Shown here: one piece after another, positions 44,045 through 51,597 of the stretch
Numbering within the stretch: position 1 is the first letter of the stretch
Layout: each line of letters begins with the position of its first letter
Assembly: GCA_021787475.1 (NCBI GenBank)
Contig: JAJYLW010000002.1
Location: 1 to 56,248 of the forward strand
Source of the DNA: Actinomycetes bacterium
GTDB lineage: Bacteria > Actinomycetota > Thermoleophilia > BMS3ABIN01
Reading direction: 5' to 3'
DNA: 56,248 nt
The notes under the pieces: model-generated
What the model saw: only the letters and a program-made list of their open reading frames with translations
Database searches by the model: none
What the model was told of the DNA's origin: nothing
Program-made: the position numbers and the translations under genes

Positions 44045-44971
44045 TCAATTGCAATTCAGCGCCAGGCGCAAGTTGGCCAGGTTCTGCCTTTGAATGGAAA
44101 GATAGTTTTTTCCCTGATTGATTTCATCCTGCGTCAAACCTTCCAGCGGGTCAACGACAAGCGTCTTTGCCCCTACCTCGCTGGCAATTGTCTGCGACAG
44201 CTTCGGGCTGACGAGCTTTTCAAAGAAAATATATTTGACATTATGCTGCCGGGCGAACTGCGCCACCTGGGCCAGTTTCTCCGGCGACGGCTCTTCATCG
44301 GGAGAGAGGCCGGAGATCGCCATCACATCAAGTCCGTAGCGCCGTCCCAGGTAAGCAAATGCCTGATGTGAAGTGACAATGTCGCTCCTGCCGCAATTGG
44401 CCAAGCCGGTCCTGAACTCACGGTCGAGGTCCGCCAGCTTCGCTTTGTAGCTGGTGGCGTTTTGCTCATACGTTTTTCTGTTGCCTGGGTCCGCCTTGAT
44501 GAGCCCGTCCTTTATGTTATCCACTTCCCGTGCAGCCAGAACCGGGTCAAGCCAGACATGAGGGTCAAAACTAGGCGCGCCCTCGCCCTCGGCTGATCCC
44601 GGCACGAGGTTGATGCCATCGCTTGCCCGGACCACAACAATGCCTTCTGATGCAAGCTCATTCCCGATTTTATCGGCCCACAACTCAAGGCTTGCGCCAT
44701 TGTAAACAAACAGCTTTGAATTATGAATGGCGGCGATGTCCTGTGGGGTTGGCTCATAATCGTGCGGCTCAACGCCAGGCTTGATAATCGTGGTGACGTC
44801 AATCTTGTCTCCGCCCACCTGCCGGGTAAGCTCCGCCATCGTGTAGAACGAGGCGGTGACCGCCAGTCTGCCCGCATTTGGCCGCCCGCCGCCCAGGGGC
44901 CAAAACAGCAAAACAGCTGCTCCGCCCGCAACAAGCACGCCAATTATAATCCAGAAAAAAATCCGCTTCAA
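44045..44971 (-). CDS. Metal ABC transporter substrate-binding protein (ZnuA-like)
   Basis: The 308-residue cluster A-I binding protein has an N-terminal signal-anchor (IFFWIIIGVLVAGGAAVLLFW). Metal ligands are visible as VEPHDYEPTPQD (His), DPHVWLDP (His) and SHQAFAYLGRRYGLD (His), with a late Asp. No His-rich loop is present, so zinc against manganese cannot be decided from the protein alone. The TTG start at 44971, six bases after GGAGG, is preferred to the longer frame. It is divergent from a Fur/Zur regulator, which favours zinc. Confidence 0.9.
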   Translation of the reverse strand: MKRIFFWIIIGVLVAGGAAVLLFWPLGGGRPNAGRLAVTASFYTMAELTRQVGGDKIDVTTIIKPGVEPHDYEPTPQDIAAIHNSKLFVYNGASLELWADKIGNELASEGIVVVRASDGINLVPGSAEGEGAPSFDPHVWLDPVLAAREVDNIKDGLIKADPGNRKTYEQNATSYKAKLADLDREFRTGLANCGRSDIVTSHQAFAYLGRRYGLDVMAISGLSPDEEPSPEKLAQVAQFARQHNVKYIFFEKLVSPKLSQTIASEVGAKTLVVDPLEGLTQDEINQGKNYLSIQRQNLANLRLALNCN

Positions 44972-45029
44972 AATAGTCCTCCGGCGGGTTGGTCCCTGAT
45001 GCCGACAAAGTACTATGATCTGAATGTAT

Positions 45030-45046
45030 TTGCAAAAAAGTCGCAA
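45030..45046. promoter_or_regulatory. Candidate metalloregulator operator
   Basis: TTGCAAAAAAGTCGCAA forms an inverted repeat (TTGC...GCAA) in the 94-bp space between znuA and the Fur-family gene. The position, ahead of both start codons, fits a shared operator, although the sequence is not a textbook Fur or Zur box. Confidence 0.35.
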
Positions 45047-45065
45047 TTAGATTAATTTGTTCCTG

Positions 45066-45473
45066 ATGACGGAAAAATTTAAACAGCACCTGCGCAATGC
45101 CGGTCACAAGGTGACGGCGCCACGCCTGGAGGTCTTCTGCTTTTTCCAGAAGCGGGATTTGACGACAGTTTCAGCCCTGTTAAGCGGGTGCAACCGCGCT
45201 GACCGGGCCAGCATCTACCGCGCCATTGCGCTCTTCCGGAAGCTGGGCGTAATCCACGACGTTGTTTCCGGGGGCAAACGGATGATCGAGCTAACGGACA
45301 GCTTCACCAACCATCATCATCATATTTACTGCCTGAAGTGCGGCAAATCCGAGGCGGTGGCGAACAGGAAGCTTGAATCAGACCTTGACATGATTTTGAG
45401 GAAAAGCGGCTTCAGGGCGGTCAGCCACCAGATCGAGATCGACGCTATCTGCCCTGAATGCCAGGATGAATGA
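45066..45473 (+). CDS. Fur-family metalloregulator, probably Zur
   Basis: The 135-residue repressor has the Fur winged helix (HLRNAGHKVTAPRLEVFCFF...RASIYRAIALFRKLGVIHDV), the His-rich metal motif NHHHHIYCLKCGK and the second CPEC pair near the C terminus, together binding structural zinc. It lies divergent from and adjacent to znuABC, which suggests zinc-dependent repression of that transporter. The ATG at 45066 matches the family start; a TTG nine bases upstream is in frame. No strong ribosome site is visible. Confidence 0.88.
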   Translation: MTEKFKQHLRNAGHKVTAPRLEVFCFFQKRDLTTVSALLSGCNRADRASIYRAIALFRKLGVIHDVVSGGKRMIELTDSFTNHHHHIYCLKCGKSEAVANRKLESDLDMILRKSGFRAVSHQIEIDAICPECQDE

Positions 45474-45528
45474 AAGAAAGATCCGCGACGTATCTCGCTG
45501 AAGAGCCTGAAACAGTTTGCTGGTCGGA

Positions 45529-45555
45529 CTGTTCGGACGTTATCTGAACAGCAGC
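45529..45555. repeat. 27-bp direct repeat flanking the AbiE island, left copy
   Basis: This 27-base block (CTGTTCGGACGTT... ending ACAGCAGC) is identical to 48478-48504. It holds an inverted repeat CTGTTC/GAACAG. In one frame both copies read LFGRYLNSS followed by LAKK and a stop, as if they were the same gene tail. Homology continues weakly for about 50 bp. Confidence 0.8.
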
Positions 45556-45689
45556 AACACTGCTATTCTACAGCAGTTAGGGAATCTTGCGAAGAAGACT
45601 CGCTAAAATACGCTTTTTTGGAAACTAAAGGTTGTCATCAATATAGCCAGATCCTATCCAAAAATATACTAATACCGATCTGAATTAAG

Positions 45690-45854
45690 CTATTTCTGAC
45701 TCAGTATTGCAAAGAGCTCTCTTTCTGTCCCAACCTCGCTCCGTTCAAATTCTTTCTCACTTTGGGCCAATGCTCTTTGAAGCTCAGGATCATTCTGCAC
45801 GGCTAGAATTTCCAGCATTTCTTTTTCGTCTATCATTTCTTTTTCATCTTTCAT
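45690..45854 (-). CDS. 54-residue acidic protein, possible antitoxin-like remnant
   Basis: The short ORF begins MKDEKEMIDEKEMLEIL and continues NDPELQRALAQSEKEFERSEV, a highly charged helical sequence that resembles the C-terminal half of small antitoxins. AGGGCGG precedes the ATG and an AT-rich stretch with GATAAT further upstream could be a -10 box. No toxin gene is adjacent. It may be functional or a remnant; the family is not recognised. Confidence 0.45.
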   Translation of the reverse strand: MKDEKEMIDEKEMLEILAVQNDPELQRALAQSEKEFERSEVGTERELFAILSQK

Positions 45855-46069
45855 AGCCGCCCTATTATCTCACAATTTAACTATACATCAAAATGTTACC
45901 TAATTATTGGTTCGCCCGAACCATTTTTCAGGTAACTATAATTTAGTAAGGTATTACTAAAAAGCTATTAGACTGGAGCTGTCGATATTATCTCAAAAAC
46001 GGCGTTAACACGCTCTTTTTAAGATAAGTCTACTCATATAAAAAATGTACTGATCAGTACAAAAAAGTA

Positions 46070-46327
46070 TTAGTTCTTTCCGCAGAGTATTTCATCAATG
46101 GTCACGTCAATTTCTTCATCAGAGAGACCGCTGCAATCTTTGCCTGATATTTCCTCAACTCGGACTTCGTGAACAGCTCGATTAATAACTTTCATTGAGT
46201 AGAGATTCAAAATATCTTCAATAAGCTGCTCCCTGGTTTTATTTTCGATCTTTGCCAATTTGTCAATCCACTTGATGGTTTTAACCTGCGAAGAGAAGGT
46301 AATTGTTGATTTCTCTTTATTTGTCAT
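46070..46327 (-). CDS. Ribbon-helix-helix-like small protein
   Basis: The 85-residue protein shows STITFSSQVKTIKWIDKLAKIENKTREQLIEDILNLY, a beta strand followed by two helices as in RHH DNA-binding antitoxins, and an acidic C-terminal tail (SDEEIDVTIDEIL) that could bind a toxin. The ATG at 46327 follows TGAGGAT and is chosen over a TTG upstream. Three TCAATATTT repeats lie in its promoter region. No toxin gene follows in the same direction. Confidence 0.6.
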   Translation of the reverse strand: MTNKEKSTITFSSQVKTIKWIDKLAKIENKTREQLIEDILNLYSMKVINRAVHEVRVEEISGKDCSGLSDEEIDVTIDEILCGKN

Positions 46328-46338
46328 GATTTTTATCC

Positions 46339-46423
46339 TCAATATTTTTCGAAATTTATATTCAATATTTTTAGTAGTTAGTGTCTAGATTTAATATTTC
46401 TTAGCGTTAATTGTTCAATATTT
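46339..46423. promoter_or_regulatory. Three TCAATATTT repeats upstream of the RHH gene
   Basis: TCAATATTT occurs at 46339-46347, 46362-46370 and 46415-46423, the first adjacent to the ribosome site. RHH proteins bind short repeated sites, so these are candidate operators for autoregulation. Confidence 0.45.
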
Positions 46424-46456
46424 TATAGCTGCTTGCGGCAGAAGGTTAGTCTCTGA

Positions 46457-47260
46457 TTAATCCAAATCGTATTTTCTCAAGCTCCGATTTAGCTCTCGCA
46501 ATACCTCCGCCAAATGGGGCAGCTCCTTAATCTGATGTTCCAGGCGGGTCTCCCACATTCGGGCGTATTTATCTTTCTTGTCATTCAAGCTTCCTCTTAA
46601 TTTCTCAGGATCAATCCCTTTGAACTCTGCTTTCTCACGGAAAGCATCTGGGATTTTGTGAAAATCGATATCACTTACGCCGAAAAGATAATTTACGTCG
46701 TAAATATCCCGCGGTTCGGTTCTGCCAATAATGGCGCAGAGCTTTTCGACGAGGATCTCTTCCAAAGAATAAGTGGCGAAACTCTTTTGAACCGCATTAC
46801 TATACAGCGAATGAATTTCTTTGGCTTCAATTGGAAAGATCAATTTTTCGGAAAGCGTGAAATCGACCTTGATGCTCCTGCTTCCAAGTCTTGCTTGAAG
46901 CGGACCGACAAAGTCCATATACACCGTCAGACTTTCAGTGCGTTCTTCGATTTTCTCGGCTGGAATATCGAATTGAAACCCTTGCTCCTTGCCCAGCGTT
47001 TCTAATGTCTTATTCAGTCGAGTAATTAAATCATCGTTGGCAATTTCTTTCCTTAAGGTGAAGTCCAGGTCTTCTGAGTAGCGATAATCCGGGAAATAGA
47101 TTTTCTTTAAAGCGGTGCCGCCTTTGAAAACAAGAAAATCTTTGAGACTTAAATCGGCCAAAGCCAGTAGAACACATGTGATAACATAGTCCTTCTCAAT
47201 GACCTTGTCGCTCATGCCCTCACGAAATGCTAATTTTGAAATCTCTGACTGTGGGATCAT
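46457..47260 (-). CDS. AbiEii-family nucleotidyltransferase toxin
   Basis: The 267-residue protein matches AbiEii/AbiGii toxins: FLVFKGGTALKKIYFPDYRYSEDLDFTL contains the GG[ST] and DxD-type nucleotidyltransferase active site, followed by IKVDFTLSEKL and a C-terminal basic helical region with IIGRTEPRDIYDV. Family members act as NTP-dependent toxins on tRNA or other RNA and give phage resistance when paired with AbiEi. It starts one base after the antitoxin gene ends, which supports an operon. Confidence 0.9.
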   Translation of the reverse strand: MIPQSEISKLAFREGMSDKVIEKDYVITCVLLALADLSLKDFLVFKGGTALKKIYFPDYRYSEDLDFTLRKEIANDDLITRLNKTLETLGKEQGFQFDIPAEKIEERTESLTVYMDFVGPLQARLGSRSIKVDFTLSEKLIFPIEAKEIHSLYSNAVQKSFATYSLEEILVEKLCAIIGRTEPRDIYDVNYLFGVSDIDFHKIPDAFREKAEFKGIDPEKLRGSLNDKKDKYARMWETRLEHQIKELPHLAEVLRELNRSLRKYDLD

Positions 47261-47261
47261 G

Positions 47262-48107
47262 CTATGTTTTCGTTATTTCAATTAATTCTTCTGGCTCGAT
47301 ATTTGCCCTCAACTTCCATGAACTTTTAAATTTGCCGGAAGCTGTAAGTGACGGATCAAGTAATACGTAGCTGCTTGTTAGTTCTTTCTTCAACCGCAAA
47401 AGCAATTCTTTGCTTCCCAACGAATATGTTTCAAGAATGAAACCGAGCCTTTTGATGACACTTTTTTTGCCATATCTCTTCGCATAATTAATGAGTTTCT
47501 GATAATCAATTTCATTTTGCTTTGCCCATATTCCTTTGGCCACTTCGCTTACGCCACCGCAAAGGTCAGGCCGGTCAAGGCAATCGATGATGGTTCTTTC
47601 GAGATCACTGAATTTGACCTGTTGGGTTCTAGTGGCCCAAACATCTTCGATGCCCCATAAATCTTCGGGCTTTGTAAAAACGAACTGAAAAGTTGCGCCG
47701 AGGACTCGCTTTGGGATTCTCCTGATGGGTGTGCTGATGTAAACAGTCAGTGCCGGTTGTGTGAGCATCTCGTGGACGTCCAGGGCACTGTAATGGGACA
47801 GGTAGTAAGGCTTGGGCTCAATAAGGTTCTTGGCTATAACGAACCAGTCTTCGGTGTGTTCTCCCCGCTCACCAGCCTCTAGTGGAATAATGAGATATTT
47901 GCCTTGAACTAGCCTGATAAGCCATTTCTTTTTGACCAGGCCGCTGACCAGAGAATGGACTGCAGGTAGGGGACTGCCTGTCACCGCCTGAGCATCCTTA
48001 ACGGTAAAAATCAGTTTATTTTGCGATGCCAAAGAAGCAAGGAGCCTTGCTTCGACCTCTCCCAGCGCTTTTGAGTATTTACGCATAAAATCATCTTTTA
48101 TGTACAT
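47262..48107 (-). CDS. AbiEi-family antitoxin / transcriptional regulator
   Basis: The 281-residue protein has an N-terminal winged helix (KLIFTVKDAQAVTGSPLPAVHSLVSGLVKKKWLIRLVQGKYLIIPL) and the AbiEi core (YYLSHYSALDVHEMLTQP, VKFSDLERTIIDCLDRP). AbiEi proteins neutralise AbiEii and bind inverted repeats in their own promoter. A good promoter lies just upstream at 48128-48156. The pair forms a type IV toxin-antitoxin system. The GC content is visibly lower than in the housekeeping blocks, consistent with transfer. Confidence 0.88.
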   Translation of the reverse strand: MYIKDDFMRKYSKALGEVEARLLASLASQNKLIFTVKDAQAVTGSPLPAVHSLVSGLVKKKWLIRLVQGKYLIIPLEAGERGEHTEDWFVIAKNLIEPKPYYLSHYSALDVHEMLTQPALTVYISTPIRRIPKRVLGATFQFVFTKPEDLWGIEDVWATRTQQVKFSDLERTIIDCLDRPDLCGGVSEVAKGIWAKQNEIDYQKLINYAKRYGKKSVIKRLGFILETYSLGSKELLLRLKKELTSSYVLLDPSLTASGKFKSSWKLRANIEPEELIEITKT

Positions 48108-48127
48108 ATTCTGCCCTTACAAGACAG

Positions 48128-48156
48128 ATTATATACACAGAACATAATTCCTGCAA
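48128..48156 (-). promoter_or_regulatory. Promoter of the AbiE operon
   Basis: Read on the minus strand, TTGCAG (48156-48151) and TATAAT (48133-48128) are 17 bases apart. Transcription would start about 14 bases before the ATG at 48107, which follows AAGGG. Confidence 0.6.
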
Positions 48157-48477
48157 GAGTTTTCTCAAGAAAGCGTCATCTGATTTATCAAAGACCGTCT
48201 TTTTTGCCCCTGATAATAATCGTAAGTAAAGTATTATCGTTGAACGAATATGACAGACTAATACGCGAAGGTTATAGCGGAGTTGTCTTTTTTATCACCA
48301 TAAAGTGAGCGAATATGCACACGTTCTGGCAGCAATAAAGACAGAGCTTCCAATAAGGGAATGATCTTAGAAAATCCACCAAATTGCGCTTAAAGTTCGC
48401 ATCCTGTCAGCTGTTACGATATTTTGAAAATTATTTGGCTTATTTAAAGCAAAAATATGGTTGACATTTAGGTCGAG

Positions 48478-48504
48478 CTGTTCGGACGTTATCTGAACAG
48501 CAGC
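48478..48504. repeat. 27-bp direct repeat flanking the AbiE island, right copy
   Basis: Identical to 45529-45555 in the same orientation; the following ~50 bp are partly alike and again end in a GCGAAGAAGA motif. The copies enclose about 2.9 kb containing the small acidic protein, the RHH protein and the AbiE pair. Confidence 0.8.
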
Positions 48505-48807
48505 CCTATTTTACATCAGATCAAGACGCTCGCGAAGAAGATTTCTGAATAGCCTCTCAGAGTGGCTAGAGAATCGTCTGAAACCTGGGCGTCCAGCTTC
48601 TGGACTCGGTCGTGATCGCGGCTGGCGGGAAGGTTCGGAGCGTCGCGCGGTATAGCGCACAAGGCACAGTCTCACGTAGAGATTGTGCCGTTCTCTTCTC
48701 GTCACAAAGATAACCAATCTATGTCCAACGGGAGATATGCTGTTGACAGAGACGAAATTGAATAACAGACTTTTTCTCCTTTTAGCCGTTTAACAACTGC
48801 CACAACC
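48505..48807. other. Gene-free stretch before the membrane protein
   Basis: No convincing ORF is present. A hairpin with 11-bp arms, GGCACAGTCTC and GAGATTGTGCC, is at 48663-48689 and followed by a pyrimidine-rich tail, so it could be a terminator or part of a small RNA. Confidence 0.4.
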
Positions 48808-49926
48808 ATGAAAGAAGATCATTTTCAAATAATCAGATGGGGAATTCCTGGTTGGTGCTTCTTATCCTTCACCGCCGCCTTCTTCAGCATTAATCATTAT
48901 GTGACTGGTGCAAATCCCAGCATCGTGGATGGGTTCATTGGGGTCTTTGAAGATAAGAATTCGGTCATGATAACTCTGATCATTGGCTCTTCGATACCGA
49001 TTGGCTTCTTAATTTATCAGATTCATCATTACCTATGGTGGAATCTATGCTATTTCGCAAGCGAGTGGACGATTGACCTCAGTTTAATCCCAGAAACATT
49101 CTGGCTGGAAGATCGAAATCAAAAATTGCTAATAACCATGAACGCTGATCTTTATGAAGAACGACGAATAAAAATATGGGCGCGAATTCTAGCAACTATC
49201 TCGTATTTCCCATTTCCGCACTTATCATCTTTCGACAGTTGGAATCCTCGCATTCGCTATCAAAAAAGATATGAGGCTTTAAATTTCATGCGAGCACGAA
49301 AGAATAAATGGGTTCTGGCCAATATGACATGGCAGGTTAAACATCCTGACGATAATAGTGTGCGAAAAAGAAATTATTTATTCGGTTCTCTGGGGACGAT
49401 AACTTTTGCGGCCGGTTGTGCTTTTCTTCTATTTCTATTTATTTTACTACTAAATTGGAATTGGAATTTCACAAGCCTGACTTCGCGACATGATGTCGTC
49501 TTGTATTCGCTTTGGATTCTAATAATTGCAATATCAATAGCTTTATTTGTCAGCCTTTTCATTAAGGGTATTTTGTGGATTCAGCGAATGGCGAAATGGA
49601 AAATTGGTGTTGGATTTCAAACTACTACCTTACTCTGGAGCGTGGCACTATTAGTATTTGCCGAATTCTTCGTACTCAGTGCATTCCCATGGATTGCAAA
49701 ACATTTTCTTGGGTTTGTCCCTCTCCCTGAGAATTTCGCTTATCCAGTTGGTTTGAGATATGTGGCTTCGGTACTGATTTCTCTTGGTTTTACAATCATT
49801 GTGATAGCTTCTTGCAGAGGGAATCGCCGAGACGTTGTAAAGGAAAGAAATTTACGTATCGCTCATGGTCTATACGAAGAATATACTGAGCTTGTAACTC
49901 TGGCAGCTGAACAAACGACCGAGTGA
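48808..49926 (+). CDS. Polytopic membrane protein of unknown function
   Basis: The 372-residue protein has about six hydrophobic helices: one near residue 15, one at 52-70, then a ~110-residue soluble loop with many aromatic and charged residues (YEERRIKIWARILATISYFPFPHLSSFDSWNPR), and four in the C-terminal half. It ends in a soluble helix (IAHGLYEEYTELVTLAAEQTTE). The domain is not recognised. It is AT-rich relative to the chromosome core and lacks an obvious operon partner, and a good terminator follows at once. Proximity to AbiE suggests an accessory, possibly defence-related, role; this is speculation. Confidence 0.7.
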   Translation: MKEDHFQIIRWGIPGWCFLSFTAAFFSINHYVTGANPSIVDGFIGVFEDKNSVMITLIIGSSIPIGFLIYQIHHYLWWNLCYFASEWTIDLSLIPETFWLEDRNQKLLITMNADLYEERRIKIWARILATISYFPFPHLSSFDSWNPRIRYQKRYEALNFMRARKNKWVLANMTWQVKHPDDNSVRKRNYLFGSLGTITFAAGCAFLLFLFILLLNWNWNFTSLTSRHDVVLYSLWILIIAISIALFVSLFIKGILWIQRMAKWKIGVGFQTTTLLWSVALLVFAEFFVLSAFPWIAKHFLGFVPLPENFAYPVGLRYVASVLISLGFTIIVIASCRGNRRDVVKERNLRIAHGLYEEYTELVTLAAEQTTE

Positions 49927-49932
49927 AAAAGT

Positions 49933-49962
49933 AAAAGCGGACCATTTTGCTTGTCCGCTTTT
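49933..49962 (+). terminator. Rho-independent terminator
   Basis: AAAAGCGGAC (49933-49942) pairs with GTCCGCTTTT (49953-49962), followed by ATTT. It lies seven bases after the membrane protein stop. Confidence 0.8.
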
Positions 49963-49984
49963 ATTTGACTTCGTTACTTCTTTG

Positions 49985-50541
49985 CTAACTGGTCTGGACT
50001 CTGTAATCTGGCACATAAAAGACCAGAGTGGTTGTTCCCCCATATTCACAGCCTTTGTCCATGAAGAATCCTAATTTTTCCCAACTACCAGAGAGATTGT
50101 AGCATGTCTTTTGCCAATAAGTGACCACCTTCGGTGCACCCTTAGCCTTCTCAATTTTTACTAAAGGTATGCCATTCTGTCCACTATCTCCGTAATCAGT
50201 AATTGTTTGCGGCATCGACGTCGGGACATTGGAGATCTGGTATCGATAAGTCTTAGTAGTTACCCAATCTCCCTCTCCGTTGGTTTTGATCCCAAGAAAT
50301 GCGCCTGATGGATGTAGTGGAACAAGTAAGCTACTTTTCTGCACGACTGTTTGAACAGAAGAATCCAAGAAATTCCTTTGCACAAACATTGACCCTAGGG
50401 CAACAAATAGCAGGATGCCAAATTATAAACCAATGAAATCCAAAATTGCCTGTAGCCAACTTGTAACTCCATGACGGATCATAACGTACAATATTAAAGC
50501 AACTATCATAATCAACATTAAGGCAAAAAAAGGGTGTACAT
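49985..50541 (-). pseudogene. Exported two-helix protein interrupted by a stop codon and a T-run
   Basis: Two neighbouring reading frames lie in the same frame, separated only by TAA at 50423-50425. Upstream of it: ALMLIMIVALILYVMIRHGVTSWLQAILDFIGL; after it: FGILLFVALGSMFVQRNFLDS and a ~110-residue domain with YRYQISNVPTSMPQTI and CEYGGTTTLVFYVPDYRV. The stop falls inside what would be a second membrane helix. The best start (ATG 50541 after AGGAGG) requires one extra base in the seven-base T run at 50525-50531. Function unknown. The downstream half (49985-50389) could still be made separately. Confidence 0.6.
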
Positions 50542-50942
50542 TTCCTACCTCCTGATTTTTAGAAAAGAATAAGGGAGAGGACGAATGTGACCGCATAGTT
50601 TTACAAGGAACGAAGTCAGATCGAAAATACCACAATACATCTTCTATGTTAACCATTATTTTTAAATGCGTCTTACAATTGAAGACAAAGGTCCGTCCCA
50701 TATATTTCACTGCATGAAAGAAGAATTTCAAAATCAGTGTCCCATCTGCTATCTAGAACCAATTCAATCTGTGCAATTATTGGAAAATTAAATTAGGCGT
50801 CGACAAAATTGAAATCTCTAAAACTGGGAATGACATTAGGCGACACCGACGAGATCGTCGGTTTTTATTTGCCAGAAGAGGACAGATCAACCCACAAAGT
50901 TATCGATGATTGTGCGAGGAATGCGGCCTGACACGGAACTTC
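50542..50942. other. AT-rich intergenic stretch with an orphan terminator
   Basis: No supported gene. A terminator CCGACG-AGAT-CGTCGG followed by TTTTTATTT (50846-50870) faces right, but no plus-strand gene lies upstream of it, so a short untranslated transcript from about 50740 is possible. Confidence 0.45.
50846..50870 (+). terminator. Rho-independent terminator without an evident gene
   Basis: Six-base-pair GC stem (CCGACG/CGTCGG), loop AGAT and a T-rich tail TTTTTATTT. Only minus-strand genes flank it. Confidence 0.65.
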
Positions 50943-51485
50943 TCAATGAGGATGACCATCAGGGAAGTCGCTGCCTTCTATATGTTGAGATTCAGGATAA
51001 AATCGGGTCCAGTTACCATTGATATTTACCCAATGTGCCGTATCACTCTGGGTTTCAGTCATCCCTGGAGCTTGGAGGTCGAGAGTTTCCTCTACTGCCA
51101 CGACATCTGAATACGTTTTTCCGCTTAAGACATTAGTCCAAGAATTTAAAAAAGATATATTACCTATTTTATAATCTGCGATAGTGGGAGTGCCGGGAAG
51201 TCTTTCTGTGCCGTTCATTTTAAATCCTCTGTTTCTTTGTACGGATAATGCAAAGTTAGACTTACTGACTAATTTCTGACTTTCCGGGTCAAGCATGCTA
51301 TATAGATTATCTACATTGCCAGATTCGTAATCATGCACCCACCGGTTTTCGGCGCTTTTGACATCGTCAATATTACTGACCTGTGTTTTTGTTATTTGAG
51401 CCACAGAGCTACTCTCGCATGCAACCACTGTTAGCATTATCAATAAACCAGTGGCAGCGGTTCCTAAGGCTGCTAACTTTTTCAT
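50943..51485 (-). CDS. Putative lipoprotein
   Basis: The 180-residue protein starts MKKLAALGTAATGLLIMLTVVACES, a clear lipobox with Cys at about residue 22. The ATG at 51485 follows AGGAG and is preferred to the longer frame. The rest contains ENRWVHDYESGNVDNLYSML, like a small NTF2-type or DUF4878-like fold, and ends HWVNINGNWTRFYPES. Similar 'W...NGxW' endings are found in stress-related lipoproteins. The family is not certain. It is expected at the outer face of the cytoplasmic membrane. It lies downstream of the aromatic-rich secreted protein, separated from it by a terminator. Confidence 0.7.
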   Translation of the reverse strand: MKKLAALGTAATGLLIMLTVVACESSSVAQITKTQVSNIDDVKSAENRWVHDYESGNVDNLYSMLDPESQKLVSKSNFALSVQRNRGFKMNGTERLPGTPTIADYKIGNISFLNSWTNVLSGKTYSDVVAVEETLDLQAPGMTETQSDTAHWVNINGNWTRFYPESQHIEGSDFPDGHPH

Positions 51486-51514
51486 TAAACTGGCTCCTGT
51501 TAGCATCGAAAAAT

Positions 51515-51562
51515 AAGGGAGCTACGGAATATCTGTAATTCTTGTTGAACCGCAGCTCCCTT
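51515..51562 (-). terminator. Terminator between the secreted protein and the lipoprotein gene
   Basis: On the minus strand, AAGGGAGCTGCGG pairs with CCGTAGCTCCCTT, 13-bp arms with one wobble, followed by ATTTTT. It should stop transcription from 51598-52338. Confidence 0.7.
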
Positions 51563-51597
51563 AAACAACTTTATATCACGAACTGGATTGATCTATA

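Noticed and set aside
48511-48717. 68-codon minus-strand ORF
   Set aside because: Arg/Ser/Pro-rich, no ribosome site, and it overlaps a hairpin and the repeat-derived sequence; no domain.
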